Of a stretch of DNA of 64,000 nt, positions 34,246 through 47,388 are shown one piece after another. Made by a program: the position numbers and the translations under genes. The stretch comes from Apium graveolens. Lineage: Eukaryota; Streptophyta; Magnoliopsida; Apiales; Apiaceae. Below the pieces are notes generated by a model. It did no database searches. It saw only the letters and a program-made list of their open reading frames with translations, and was not told where the DNA came from. The stretch's first letter is position 1. Every line of letters starts with the position of its first letter. The DNA lies in the NCBI RefSeq assembly GCF_009905375.1, contig NW_027420618.1, positions 36,863 through 100,862 of the forward strand, in the 5' to 3' direction.

Positions 34246-35978
34246 TGTAACACCCCCAGATCCGGGGTCAGGGATCCGGGTCGTTACGGTCTTTCTTTCC
34301 ACAATATCACTTCACTTAATTAATAATAAATAACCTTATGTTGTGACCCCACACTAACACACACCACAACCCGTTATAGTCTCAGAGATGAAATTGAAAT
34401 AAGTACAAGTCCTTGAATCCACAATTTAAAATTTATTACAACCCAAAATGATTACTTGATAAATTTACAGTTAATTGCCATTATCTGTCATAAGTTATAA
34501 CTATACAATATTTGGTTCCCAAAAGTAGAATGCCTGATCTACCAATAGATCTACCTCTGCAGCTATAGCAGCTACAACATCAACGGGAAGACGCAGGACG
34601 CTTCCCACGCGCTTGCGCTGGGTCTGCTTGAGTCTGGCCATATTTCCTAACTGTTGTTGTGTGATGAAGAAATGAAGCAAGAGTGAGCATTACAGCTCGC
34701 AAGATAATATATAGTGTAAACAATAATGCAAGTATCTAAATGGATAACTTACTAGAATCCTTTATCAAGTGTAAGGTAATTACTTACTGGATATAAGTTT
34801 TAAGGAAGATGAAGTTACCAATTACTTCATTATACTTATACCATTTTTAGAAATCTACTTGAACTATTATTGTTCAAAGTATAATAAGTTTCAAAAGGTC
34901 ATCCCATAGATGAGACCACAAGTTAAGACTTGAATAGATTCAATCTTTTAAATATTTTTAAAGGAAATAAAGTTACGAGATACTTCATTCAATGGAAACA
35001 CCATTATAACTGTTTGACCCTGTCAATGCTTCGGCAACCACCCATTCATAGCCTTTCGATCGAAAAGCTACGGATGGTGTTGCAGAATTGTCCAACTGGA
35101 TGATGAACTCATTACGGGAGTTTGTCGCGCCAGGAAGACCACTTACGATGATCAGTCGCAGTAGTACAACCCCACTATTTTCTACATGTAGAGGAGAACC
35201 TGTCGGATTTACTTGTCAACCGAACACTGGACTCCTAAGGAATGGACCGTCTTAGCGGAACTTTCAGGCCATTTGGGCCAATATAATTAGGCTTGGCCGG
35301 CGCCACTCGACCACTTACGCCACTCCTAGTTCAGATGAAATCCATGACTCTGAAACGTAAAGCTCGTCCTCACCTTCCCCAAGTAGAAACTTGTTGATAC
35401 GGCTCCACCAAGAAGTCGTATCTAGTTGGAAAGGAAAACTCACCGATATTTCCCAGGCGATGCCTGTTAATGGATTAACTTGTTCCAAGAATTTTACTTC
35501 CCGAGTATTGGGTAAGTAATCAAAACTCTTTTATCAAAATAGCAACCTTATTGCGAATATAAAATACACCACAGAGCCGGATCCCTCAGGTTTTGAGCGA
35601 TTATTTAAATCCCCTTTGAAAGGAAGATCTTAAATAAATAAAAATGAGTTTTTGGGATCCGCTCTAACTTTTAAAAATCATTTTGAAGGCTCGCAAACAT
35701 TTTTAAGGATGTTTGGAGTAATGCTGATTTAATAAAATAAATCAGTCCCAATATATTAGAAAATATCTGAATATTATTATTTAAATAATATTCCCATAAA
35801 GAATAATCTTTATAAAAATAATTGAAGTAGAAGTTGTAAAACTTATACTTGAAAAGAATCTTAAATAACCAAAGATGTACTCATACGAAAGTAATATCTT
35901 TATTTGAATAATCAAAAGTAAGTTGATTATCGACACATTATTCTTTAATAAAATAAAGAATATTATTTAGTAAATAAT

Positions 35979-36583
35979 CGGAGTCATAAGTCCTCGAAGG
36001 AATATTCAAAATAATATTCATTAATAAAATAAACGGAGTCATAAGCCCTCGAATGAATATTCAAAATAATATTCATTAATAAAATAAACGGAGTCATAAG
36101 CCCTCGAATGAATATTTAAAATAATATTCATTAATAAAATAAACGGAGTCATAAGCCCTCGAATGAATATTCAAAATAATATTCATTAATAAAATAAACG
36201 GAGTCATAAGCCCTCGAATGAATATTCAAAATAATATTCATTAATAAAATAAACGGAGTCATAAGCCCTCGAATGAATATTCAAAATAATATTCATTAAT
36301 AAAATAAACAGAGTCATAAGCCCTCGAATGAATATTCAAAATAATATTCAATAATAAAATAAATGGGGTCATAAGCCCTCGAATGAATATTCAAAATAAT
36401 ATTCATTAATAAAATAAACGGAGTCATAAGCCCTCGAATGAATATTCAAAATAATATTCATTAATAAAATAAACATAGTCATAAGCCCTCGAATGAATAT
36501 TCAAAATAATATTCAATAATAAAATAAACGGGGTCATAAGCCCTCGAATGAATATTCAAAATAATATTCATTAATAAAATAAA
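35979..36583. repeat. 55-bp tandem repeat array, 11 units
   Basis: Units read CGGAGTCATAAGCCCTCGAA followed by TGAATATTC, AAAATAATATTCATTAATA and AAATAAA. The 605-bp span equals 11 x 55. Each unit holds the inverted pair AATGAATATT / AATATTCATT with a six-base loop. Confidence 0.92.
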
Positions 36584-36625
36584 GTTATCGAATAAACCTT
36601 ATTCGATTCATAGTTTTGAAAACTA

Positions 36626-36628
<3 letters not shown>

Positions 36629-36670
<42 letters not shown>
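36629..36670. repeat. (AT)n microsatellite in the C 3' LTR
   Basis: About 21 uninterrupted AT units; the other LTR has a shorter run broken by AAAT. Confidence 0.95.
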
Positions 36671-36674
<4 letters not shown>

Positions 36675-38409
36675 CTCGGGAGCCTCTACTCCCGGTTTTT
36701 GAAAAAGTTCACCTTTGGGTCCCCTATACTAAGGGTATATGCAAATTACCGCTTATCTCTAGCATAGGTATTATCAACTGAATCAACAGATATATGTATC
36801 AAGAATACAAAACAGGCATGCATATATACCATATCACATGCTACAATATATCGCAAGAATTTGCTAAATAACCATTATGCATCTATCACAAGATAATGCA
36901 TGTACAAATGTATATATCACAACAACAGTATAACGGGTAGAAAACTTGCCTGAGCGACTGGGGGTTATAAATGGCTTGGGACGAGTCTGGTAACCTATAA
37001 ACAACATATAAGTTGGAATTAAACCAAAGTCACTCATAAATCTATACTTTAACCAATTTAGACTTTAGCGCTCGCTTTGCGCTTAATGATTCTCTTAAGT
37101 CACTCGAGTACCCTCGGCTCCACCATTTTTAATAAATTAACCATTACAAGTTTTAAGGCGATTCTTTCGCGAGTGTCTTACCAACTGCCTAACACACTTT
37201 ACATAAATGTTTCATACTCCAATTAGTCCTTTTAGGTCTTTAACCTATGTTTCAAAGTAAGGCGAGGGGTAATGATTCGTTCGCGAAACGTCGTTACTTA
37301 AAACGACCGTTTCTTCGAAACCGTACATCGGAATCAAACGAACTACATATCAAAACGAAGCTCGTAACATGAACTATCTAATCATGACAATGGTCAAAAC
37401 CTAGCAGTGAGTTCACGGGTCCTAATGTTAAGAACAAAAACAGCCTAAAGTAAATTGGACATTACGACGGCTATGTTTACGCGATTACCCAAATTTAAAA
37501 TACTCCAATTCAACCCACAATCAATCCACAATCACAACCCAATCAAAACTCCATCCATACTACTTCATAACAGCCCCAACAACTCAACATTAACAATTTA
37601 TACTTATTCTTAAACTTAAATTTAACTACACTTAAGTTCATTAATCAACAATCCAAGAATTACCACTCCAAAACTTCACAAAACTAACTAATCTCCACAT
37701 TCACAACAAGCAAGCCTCCCATGAATTAAAATCAACAAAACTAAACCTAATTACTCAAATAAAGTTAGGGTTTGGAGGGGTTATACCTTCCTTGGAGAGT
37801 GGAGAATCAAGAGAATGGCTTGGAATCACCCTTAAAGTCCTTATCCAAGCTTAAACTAAACAAAACTTCAAGAACAAAAATTTTAGTTCTTGAAAAACAC
37901 TATTCACCATCTTCTTCCATGATTTTTTGGAAGATATTGTGAATGATTTAGGAGCTCAAACTTATAGGATATCCATAACTATGCATAAGGAGTCTTAGAT
38001 AATTACCTTGTGATTTAACAATGCTTGGAACTTGATTTTTGATTTTCTTGCTTTGGAAAAGAAGAAAAAGCCGAGAGCTCCTTGGATGAAGAAATGAAAT
38101 GATTTTGTGTTTTGCTTTGATTTGTTTTGGTTGGTTGATTTTTTTGATTTGTTTTGTTTTGTTACCTTTTTACCATGGTAATTTTTGTGTGGTTCTAATT
38201 CAACCAACAACACACTTGCTTGGTCATGCTTATGTCACCATGTGATGTCACCCTCCCTCCTTTGTCCTCTTCTCATTGGTTTGATGACATCATCCCCACT
38301 AATCTCTTTGATTAGCTTTTAATTATTTGGCTAATGGCCGCTGATCTGTTATACGGTTCGCTTAACTTTCGTTTTCGTTTATCGTTTGAGAGATCATACC
38401 CCGGATCTT

Positions 38410-41400
38410 TGTCACGCCCCCAACTTAAACAGCAAATTAAATATAGCTATTACAAAATTTTAAAAGAGATAACACAACCAAATCCAAGATCTTACAGTTT
38501 AGGGTTTGGAACAGCCCAACACTACCAACTATTACATCTGATTTTGAATACCGAGTCCTCACACGAACTACTATCAATTATTCTACCTGAGCTCGAACAT
38601 AAGCATCAGCATCACAGGTCTTACGGGCAGTCTGCTTGAATCTAACCATAGATGCTAGCTATAATATCAGGGTAAAGCAAGGAGTGACCCAAATGCTCAA
38701 CAAGTGCTAACAGTACGACACAAAACATAAATCGAGATATACATTAGAGAATGACAATGGAAAGACATAACCAATGGCAACGAGAGATAAAAATATATGA
38801 GATGGCATCATTTTGCTTGTATCAAAACAATTTTAAAATCATGTCTTAATCAAAATCATTTTACGACGCAACGGATTACAGCCGGTGATCTGCCGCGAAG
38901 TAATCCCGAACCTCGCTGGGTTCTAATACATTAACGGGAATCCCTGAGCAACTTTTAAGCCTAATATAAGTGTGGAAAGGACTTCGTCTCAGTCCAGATC
39001 CACTATTCAAGGAAAACATTTATCCCCCTTTGGGACTGAAAACCCACATTTTATTTATTTCAAAAACTGATGCCGAATTATAACAAAATCTCTTTTAACA
39101 GTAAACATTTTTATTAAGGAAATATAGATCAACTCGAAACACGGGAAATATGGTACTAAATCTCAGGGCCATGATTCACAAATCTATACTCTATTAAAGT
39201 AACTGAATGGTTTTCATATCTCAAAGATTTAGACCAGGGAATTCAGTGAGGCTATTGGATATTATAAAAGGGTAATGCCAAATTGGGCTTTAAGCAATGG
39301 TTTCTCATCAAGGTTCAAGTGACGGATCATCAAGAAGGTAGGCTTCATGAATACTAAGGGTGGTAGGGTATGCAAAAATGATCTTTAACTCAGGATATAA
39401 TAGAATTGTCAAGCTTTAGGATAAGAAAAAGGGTATCAATCAATGAGGAATCACGTTGGTAAGTATCTGACTATCAGAGTTCAAGGTAAGGTTCTATAGG
39501 GGTTCAAGTTTCAGGGTGAGATATTAATACTTAGGAATCATTAGCATGTTAATCAAGAGGATCAATCAAGTATTATAATAACTCTTTATTTTATCATGGC
39601 ATTCAACTATCATGAAAAGACTTTTAAACTACTTGTAATACGTACTCGAGGGTTCATGGCATCTCTATATAATTCAAAGATAAACATAAGATATGCTTGA
39701 TTTAATATATCAAATGACACAGGATAGTTGTAGCAATGTATGAACTATTAGCAGTAAATACGAAGGTCAAGTTGAATCACTTGCCTTGAGAAAGGCTGGT
39801 CTGGTCTGACTGGTAGGAGCAACTGGAGCTTCACTCGACCTTTATGGCAAGTTTTCCCTCGTCTCGAGATCCTACATATTAATAATAATCCTCATTATAA
39901 TGTATTCTTACCATCTTAACCTATTTACAACTTGAAATTAAACACGGATGGCACTTAGGCCTATACGCACTTAATTTTATATTCACTTTTAAATTACAAA
40001 AGTACACACATAGCCACATATTCACATATCATATATTAACACCAAATAACACCATATATACCATAATGCAACACTAGGATTGGATGATCTCGACTCACCA
40101 CTTAAGCCACTTGGTCGTTAAACTAGACAAGGTCTTCTAATTTTGGCTTCCTCACTCGATGTGCCTTTCCTAAATTATCCAAAACCTATTGACCCTCACT
40201 TGTGCCTTTAACTCTACTGACCTTATACCATCTTACAACTATGGTGGTCAACCTAATACTCACCTCTAAGTGTTCTAAAACTATGTGATAAGTGAAAGCG
40301 CTCACTGGTGCAATTTCAGAATGACAACTATGATTTCTTGAGTGCATTAGACACTCTTAAACTACAATTTTTCCTTCAAAACTTTTATACAAGACTCTCC
40401 TGACCTAAAGGCATCTCACAAAATTGATGTGGCTCAAGGGCCTGGCTTGGGCCTTCTTGGGCCTAAGCTAAAAGTCCAAGGTTCCCCTGTTTTTTCTGGA
40501 CAGAAAACGCCCTGACTTGAATTAACTTGTGACACATGGTTCTAACTCATATTCTATGAACTATGGTTGGAACAACTTCTCTGATACTCCCTCTAACTAA
40601 GGCCCAATAGGGCCTAATGAGGGCCTACCCATGACATGGTCAAATCTTCCTATTTCTAAGTTGCAACAAAACTGTCCCTGGACAGATTTTGTTATTCTAC
40701 TTGTGCACCTAACCAAACGACATGCAAACCTCCAACCAACTCCTAAAACCTTTTATATACTCCCAATACTAACTTCTGGTAGCTTGGGCCTCAAAGTGCA
40801 CATCAATGACATGGTCAAAACTTACTCTAAACCTCAGGGTGCTTAACTGATTTTTCTGCAGAAACTATAACTCTCATTTTCCAAGGTTTTGACTTGGCAA
40901 ACTCAACCAACAACAACTCAATACTTAAACCAAGACTTATACATGGTATTCTACTGAATTAACTCCCTTATTCTCAAAATAACCTTGGGTGAGATCATCC
41001 TTACCTAAGGTACAATTATGGCAAAACAAAAGAGATCACATTTCTCAACTCACCAATCATTAAGTTTTTGAAACCACAAGATATGCATTTTATAAAAGAT
41101 AACCACGAATTATTACCATGAAACAAGAAGCATAAATCAATATTAACACATTATTCCTACTGAAATTAAGGTTCACTAACAAAATCTTTCCAAATGATCA
41201 AAATCTTACAACATTCTAATAGAAATCCACATGCATGCATGTCCTCGGGTTTTGCAAACAAAAACAACACATTTTCTACATATGTTCTATCATAAAATTG
41301 ACATGCAAGCCTAGAATAAGCTATACCTAGATGATCACTTAGCATGCAAGGAGTTTTATCAAATTTTCACCACAAAATTCAAGTCATTATCACATAAACA

Positions 41401-42426
41401 TGCAAAATTTGAGCAAAACAACAAGAATGATCTCAAGGACCATTCATTCGGCTCCCATATGGTCATGGCCGAATGAAATGGATGGGAATGGCCATTTAAT
41501 CATCAAGAGTTTCCTTCTCAAGACTTGGCACTTATCCATTCCTTGTAGTCCTCTCAAAAACAACCCTAAACTCACAAGAATCAAGGTTGTATTTTGAGTT
41601 TCACTAAAACTTTTACATGCAACCTTTAAACTTAAACTTTCTACTTAAAACTTTTTGAAATAAGAGTGATCATGGTATGGGAAGTAACATTTACTTGTGT
41701 AAAGAATGAAAGCTTGGTTGAGGATTGAAGAAAAAAAATGGGGAGGGGGTTTCGGCTTTTAGCCGAGAATGAGAGGGGAGAGCCGAGAGGAGGGAGAAGG
41801 GAGGGAGGAGAGAGTGAGGTGTGGGTGGAGTATGAGAATGATCATGACATTTGCTTGTTTTTATTGTATTTGATTTGACAAAATTTGAGTGGAAATGAGA
41901 ATTGACAAGTCTATCCCTCCACTTATACTTGGTGCATTTTGCATGCAAGGGTAAAGAAGGAAATTGGCTAGAGAAATAAGAGTTAGTGGGGTTGGAATTG
42001 TCCTCTTTGTCCTTGAAAAGAATGAGAGGGTGGTTTGTATGCAAGGGCTTTCTTGTAATTTGCTAAATATGACAACTAAAATTTATAATGATTTATTTTT
42101 ATAAAATAAAATACAAGTTCAAAAATTATAAAATTTATACCATAAAATAACTTGGATTTTAGAGACTTTATAAAATCATTTTCAAAATTTGTGAACAAAA
42201 TACCTTTTAAAAGAAAAAATTTCCAAGGCTTAGAATATTCCTTATAAATCAAAAATAAAGAAATTAAATAAACTCTTGCTTTGAAAAATCATATACTACA
42301 TAAAGCAAATTTATAATGTAGAAATTTTCAGTCACACAAACGTACAATCATTGAATATATTTTCATTCGGCTTTAATATTATACCAAATCCACAAATAAA
42401 ATTACACGAAGATATCGGTCGTAATA
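38410..42426 (-). repeat. 3' LTR of gypsy D
   Basis: 4017 bp, starting TGTCACGCCCCC. Its last bases GTAATA differ from the GTAACA of B, so the terminal CA has mutated. It carries a 60-bp segment absent from both B LTRs (39603-39662), and a hairpin at 41443-41477. Confidence 0.9.
41443..41477. other. LTR hairpin of D, counterpart of the B hairpin
   Basis: TTCATTCGGC and GCCGAATGAA pair perfectly; repeated at 50917-50951 in the 5' LTR. Confidence 0.75.
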
Positions 42427-42442
42427 TCCTCTCCCCCTTAAG
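42427..42442 (-). other. Polypurine tract of gypsy D
   Basis: Minus strand AAGGGGGAGAGGA adjacent to the 3' LTR start, identical to B. Confidence 0.8.
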
Positions 42443-42460
42443 GGATTCTGTCTCCAGAAT

Positions 42461-43972
42461 CTAAGAGAACAGATGAGGATACCGGGAACGCATATCAGAC
42501 TCTAACTCCCAAGTCGATTCTTCGACCTTAGGGTTCCTCCAAAGCACTTTCACTAACTTTACCGACTTATTCCTAAGACTCTTTACTTGCCAGTCGAGTA
42601 TTTTAACTGGTTGCTCCACAAATGACAGGTCTGCCTGAATTTCTACAGGTTCATATTCTATCACATGGCTAGCGTCAGGATTGTACTTCTTAAGCAACGA
42701 CACATGGAACACATTATGCACATGCTGATACTGAGGTGGTAAGGCCAACTCGTAGGCCACCTTTCCTACTTGACTCAATATTTCAAAAGGACCTATGTAT
42801 CTAGGTGCTAACTTTCCTTTCTTGCCAAATCTCATCAACCCTTTTCTAGGTGACACCTTCAGCAACACAGCTTCGCCAATTTGGAATTGAACATCCTTAC
42901 GCGTTGGATCCGCATACTTCCTCTGTCTATCTTGAGCAGCAAGCAACCTTTTCTGAATTAACTTGACCGAGTCATGCAACTGTTGTACCAATTCCGAGCC
43001 GAGAATTCTTCCTTCTCCTACTTCATCCCAACTTGTTGATGATCTACATTTTCGCCCGTACAAAGCTTCGTATGGTGGCATGCCGATACTGGAATGATAG
43101 CTGTTGTTATAAGAGAATTCAATCAACGGCAAGTGGTCGTCCCAACTTCCTGTAAAATCGATTGCACAACTGCGCAACATGTCTTCAATTGTTTGAATTG
43201 TCCTTTCACTCTGGCCATCAGTCTGTGGGTGGTATGCCATGCTCATATTCAACTTCGTGCCAAGACATTCCTGAAACTGCTTCCAGAATCTTGAGTTAAA
43301 TCGGGGATCTCTGTCTGAAACTATTGATACGGGTACTCCATGCCTTAGTACGATTTCGCGCACATACAGATGAACCAACTTGTCCAGTGACGACTTCTCA
43401 TTTATTGGAAGGAAATGCGCCGACTTCGTAAGACGATCAATTATAACCCATATTGCGTCATGTCCGGATTTCGTTCGCGGTAGTCCTACTATAAAGTCCA
43501 TAGAGATATTTTCCCATTTCCATTTTGGGATCTTCAGGGGCTGAATTAATCCGCTTGGTCGTTGATGTTCTGCCTTTACTTTCTGACAAGTATAACACTT
43601 CGCAACCCATTCTGCCACGTCTCGCTTCATATTTGGCCACCAAAAGTTTTTCTTTAAGTCTCAATATATCTTGGTGCTTCCCGGGTGGATTGAAAATTTT
43701 GAATTGTGGGCTTCATGGAGGATCTCATTCTTTAATTCAAGTACATGAGGAATCCATATTCTGGACGAAAACCTTAGTATCCCTTGCTCATCCCTTTGAG
43801 TATTAATCTCCTCTCCAGATAACTGATTCTTCTCTTTCTCCATTACTTCTTCTTGACACTTCTTTATCCTTTCCACTAGTGTTGGCTGAAAGGTCATTGC
43901 ACGACAAACTTCCTCGACTTTTCCATAAGCACAAAGTTCCAATTCCAATCTTTCGATATCTTTAGATAACTA
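42461..43972 (-). pseudogene. Gypsy D integrase and chromodomain
   Basis: The finger has HEAHNS...H before the TGA at 43661-43663 and [16 protein letters not shown] after it, so all four zinc ligands remain. Core residues are in [31 protein letters not shown] and [25 protein letters not shown] and a chromodomain-like segment ([19 protein letters not shown]) close the frame at 42461. It is separated from RNase H by a TAG at 43970-43972. The 389 residues from 43630 onward are uninterrupted, which makes this the best preserved integrase core of the B/D family. Confidence 0.9.
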
Positions 43973-44698
43973 TTTTGATGTTATCATCATATTCAGTCTC
44001 TCCTTCCTACTCAGAGCATCGGCCACTACATTCGCCTTTCCAGAATGGTAATTTATCGAACAGTCATAGTCCTTGATCAATTCCAGCCATCTCCTCTGCC
44101 TCATATTGAGCTCTTTCTGAGTAAAAATGTACTTTAAACTCTTGTGATCCGTGTAGATTTCACACTTCTCTCCGTAGAGGTAATGTCTCCAAATCTTAAG
44201 TGTGAACACTATGGCGGCTAGTTCCAAGTCATGCGTCGGGTACTTTAACTCATGCGGTTTCAACTGTCTTGACGCATATGCGATCACTTTACTGTGTTGC
44301 ATCAACACACAACCCAAACCCTTATGTGAAGCGTCGCTGAATATTACAAAGTTCCCTTGATCATCTGGAAGTACCAACACCGGAGCTGTTACCAACTTCT
44401 GCTTCAACTCTTGAAAGCTATCTTCACATTCTGCACTCCATTCAAACTTTTGATTCCTTCTGGTTAACTTGGTCAATGGCGTGGCGATCTTCGAGAAATC
44501 CTTGACGAATCTTCTATAGTATCCGGCCAATCCTAGAAAACTTCGCACTTCCGTAGGAGTCTTTGGCCTCTCCCAACTCATAACTGCCTCAATCTTTGCC
44601 GGATCCACTTTAACTCCCTCATTTCCAATGACATGCCCCAAAAATTGAACTTTCTTCAACCAAAACTCACATTTGGTAAACTTGGCATACAACTTCTC
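43970..44698 (-). pseudogene. Gypsy D connection and RNase H
   Basis: Uninterrupted from [20 protein letters not shown] through [46 protein letters not shown] and [15 protein letters not shown], ending at the TAG at 43970-43972. The RNase H first aspartate (SDAS) is kept. Confidence 0.9.
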
Positions 44699-45454
44699 TT
44701 ATCGGAGTATCTCCAATGCTATCCAGAGGTGCTGCTTATGTTCTTCTTCCGACTTAGAATAAATAAGGATGTCATCAATAAATACCACGACAAATTTGTC
44801 CAAATACTTCTTAAATACCTGATTCATCAGATCCATAAATGCGTCCGGAGCGTTGGTCAATCCAAATAGCATTACTAGGAATTCATAATGCCCATATCTG
44901 GTCCTGAATGCGGTCTTGGAAACATCTTCTTCTTTGATCTTTAATTGATGGTATCCCGATCTCAAATCAATCTTCGAAAAGCATTTTGCTCCCTTCAACT
45001 GATCAAAAAGGTCATCTATCCTTGGTAGCGGGTAGCGGTTCTTGATCGTCACCTTATTCAACTCCCGGTAATCTATGCATAGACGCATACTCCCATCTTT
45101 CTTCTTTACAAACAGAACAGGTGCTCCCCATGGCGACGTACTTGGCTGTATCACTCCCTTATCCAACAATTCTTGTAGCTGGCTCACCAACTCTTTCATT
45201 TTTGCTGGTGCCATCCTATATGGGGCCTTTGAAACTGGTTCCGTTCCTGGAGTAAGATTGATCTCGAACTTGATTTGTCGATCTGGTGGTAAGCCTGGTA
45301 GTTCGTCGGGAAACACATCCGGGAACTCATTAACTACAGGGATATCTTCCATGCAGGGGCTGCCTTTTTCCGAATCCACTACATAAGCTAGGAACGACTC
45401 ACAACCTTTTCTAAGTAGCTTCTTAGCCTGAACAATTGTAAGAAATAGTTGCTC
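44699..45454 (-). pseudogene. Gypsy D reverse transcriptase
   Basis: Fingers and palm from [15 protein letters not shown] through [20 protein letters not shown] to [12 protein letters not shown], with the catalytic aspartates intact. It ends at LEILR because of a TAA at 44699-44701, where B has a glutamine codon. [11 protein letters not shown] replaces the usual [10 protein letters not shown]. Confidence 0.9.
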
Positions 45455-46078
45455 TTACCTCTGGCCCTTAAATACTACCTTCTCTCCACTCTTCGTCTTT
45501 AAATACACTCTCTTGGTCTTACAATTAATCTGAGCGCTATTCTCTACTAACCAATCCATTCCTAAAATTATATCAAACTCTCCCAACTTGAAGAGTATCA
45601 AGTCGGCTGAAAACTTATACCCCGAAATATCAATCTCACACTTTGGACAAAATTGATTCACAGGAATCTTTTCTTGGTTCGCAATTACCACATTTACTAC
45701 CTCACTCATAATCATTTTCTCACATTGAAGCTTATCAACAAAAGATTCTGATATGAAAGATCTTGTTGCTCCCGAATCAATCAATACTTTAGCTTTGACA
45801 TTATTGAGTAAAAGTGTACCTGCTATCACCTCCGAATTCTGTACAGCATCCTTCATCTTTAAATCAAATGTCCTTGATGTTGCTTGCGGGGTTGGTGCGG
45901 GTGGTGGAGGCAATGCCAATACCTCGGCTGGCACGCTTGCACTGGTACTTACCACATTCATCAGAGCTTTGACTGGTCCGGTTGCCTTGCACTCCCTAGC
46001 TATGTGTCCAGTCTTCCCACACTTGTAGCACGTAACTCCTGGCTTCGGCATCTTGCACTCATTCGCCAAATGTCCCTT
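45455..46078 (-). pseudogene. Gypsy D gag end (knuckle) and protease
   Basis: After a TAG at 46079-46081 inside the first complete CCHC knuckle, the frame gives CYKCGKTGHIAREC, then protease with LIDSGATRSFIS and GEFDIILGMDWL, both catalytic signatures intact. A TAA at 45455-45457 replaces glutamine. Here gag and protease are directly in frame, showing that the family makes gag-pol as one frame. Confidence 0.88.
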
Positions 46079-46081
46079 CTA

Positions 46082-47074
46082 ATTGCACCTGTAGCATGTC
46101 ATGCTCAGCTTATAACACACTCTGGGGTGCCTTCTTCCACAGTGCTTGCATTCTGGCCTCTGGAACCTGTTTTCTTCAACTTGCCCTTGGCTTGCCTGAT
46201 TGTTCCCTTTCGATTCTTGCCTTTTACCCATATTTCCTTTCTTTTGAAAAGTTCCGCCCTTCTGGAAACCAATCCTCTTTACATTCCGATCTTGTGAACT
46301 TCCTGCTTAAGACTTTTCTCCATAAAATGGAACCTTCCTTTTCTTGTTATCCCTCTCTTTCCTTGACTGCATCCCATTATTCTCAATCAGAGCAGCTTTC
46401 TGTACTACTCCCGCATAAGTTTCAAGCTCAAACATAGCCACCCTATCTCTGATCCAAGGCTCCAATCCTTGCTGAAATTTCTTTGCTTTTTTTTCCTCAG
46501 TGCTGGTATACTTTGTCACAAATCTTGACAACTCAGTGAACTTCTTCTCATACTCCAATACCGTCATGTTCCCTTGCTTCAACTCAAGAAATTTTAGCTC
46601 CATCTGATTCTGCATGTACTTAGGGTAATACTTGTCCAGAAATAACTTCTTAAATTTCTCCCAAGAAACCTGCTGAGTGACTTCCATAGCTTTTACTGAT
46701 TCCCACCAATAGATGACTTCTCCCTTCAAGAAGTAAGTAGCATACGGCGCCTTCTGATCGTCTCCTAACTGTACCAACTCAAAAGCCCTTTCCATCTCCT
46801 TGATCCATGTGTTAGCTATCACTGGATCAGTGGTATCATGAAATGCAGGTGGATTCACATTCTGAAATGCCTTGAAAGTGACAATTTGTCTAGGTGGTAC
46901 CGGTGGTTCAGGTGGTTGGTGTGGCTCACGGTTATCTTGGTTTTCAATTCGTTGTTGAAGAGTTAGTTGTTGTTGAGCTATAGCATTGGTTTGTTGTTGC
47001 AAAGTTTCCAGTAATCGAAGAATGTTTGGGTCTGTGGTGGATGTGGTTGTTGGGTTCTTCTTTTTGGGAGGCAT
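46082..47074 (-). pseudogene. gag: Gypsy D gag, capsid part
   Basis: ATG at 47074 (MPPKKKNPTTTS), 255 residues up to a TAA at 46307-46309, then in-frame sequence to the TAG at 46079-46081. The capsid domain matches B almost residue for residue, including YFLKGEVIYWWESVKAMEVT. It would assemble the particle. The TAA falls just after YGEKS, in the linker before the knuckles. Confidence 0.9.
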
Positions 47075-47388
47075 GATCCTGAAATAAGAGTTGTCTCAAA
47101 ACAGATATGAATGATAAAATGATTCGAGGGTATCGCATGGCATTCTCATTTACATATGGGGTCAAGTTTCCAAATTAAGCAGATATGATGATAAAAACGT
47201 AAAATAACAGTTGAGAGCAAATGGAACAATAGCACATAATTATTGAAATTTTAAAGGTCACAATACATAGGATTGGGACAAAGTCTGATTCTAGGAATAA
47301 CAGGCTTATTTAAAGGAAACAACGGAAACAACTGGGGATTCCATAGAGTCTGATAGTACAACAACATGAAAGGTAAATGGAAAGAACT

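Larger units (their letters stand above)
34246..38409 (-). repeat. 3' LTR of gypsy C, main part
   Basis: It matches 57652-61620 closely. It contains eleven 55-bp repeats (35979-36583) and a TA microsatellite (36629-36670). It is interrupted after GGATCTT by element D and resumes at about 51343. Confidence 0.92.

Noticed and set aside
35979..36583. CRISPR-like regular repeat
   Set aside because: The 55-bp units are contiguous with no unique spacers, sit inside an LTR and occur in a plant-type genome. This is a tandem satellite-like repeat.
38334..38639. Plus-strand 101-residue frame
   Set aside because: It crosses the boundary between the C LTR and the D LTR, so it is a chance frame over an insertion joint.
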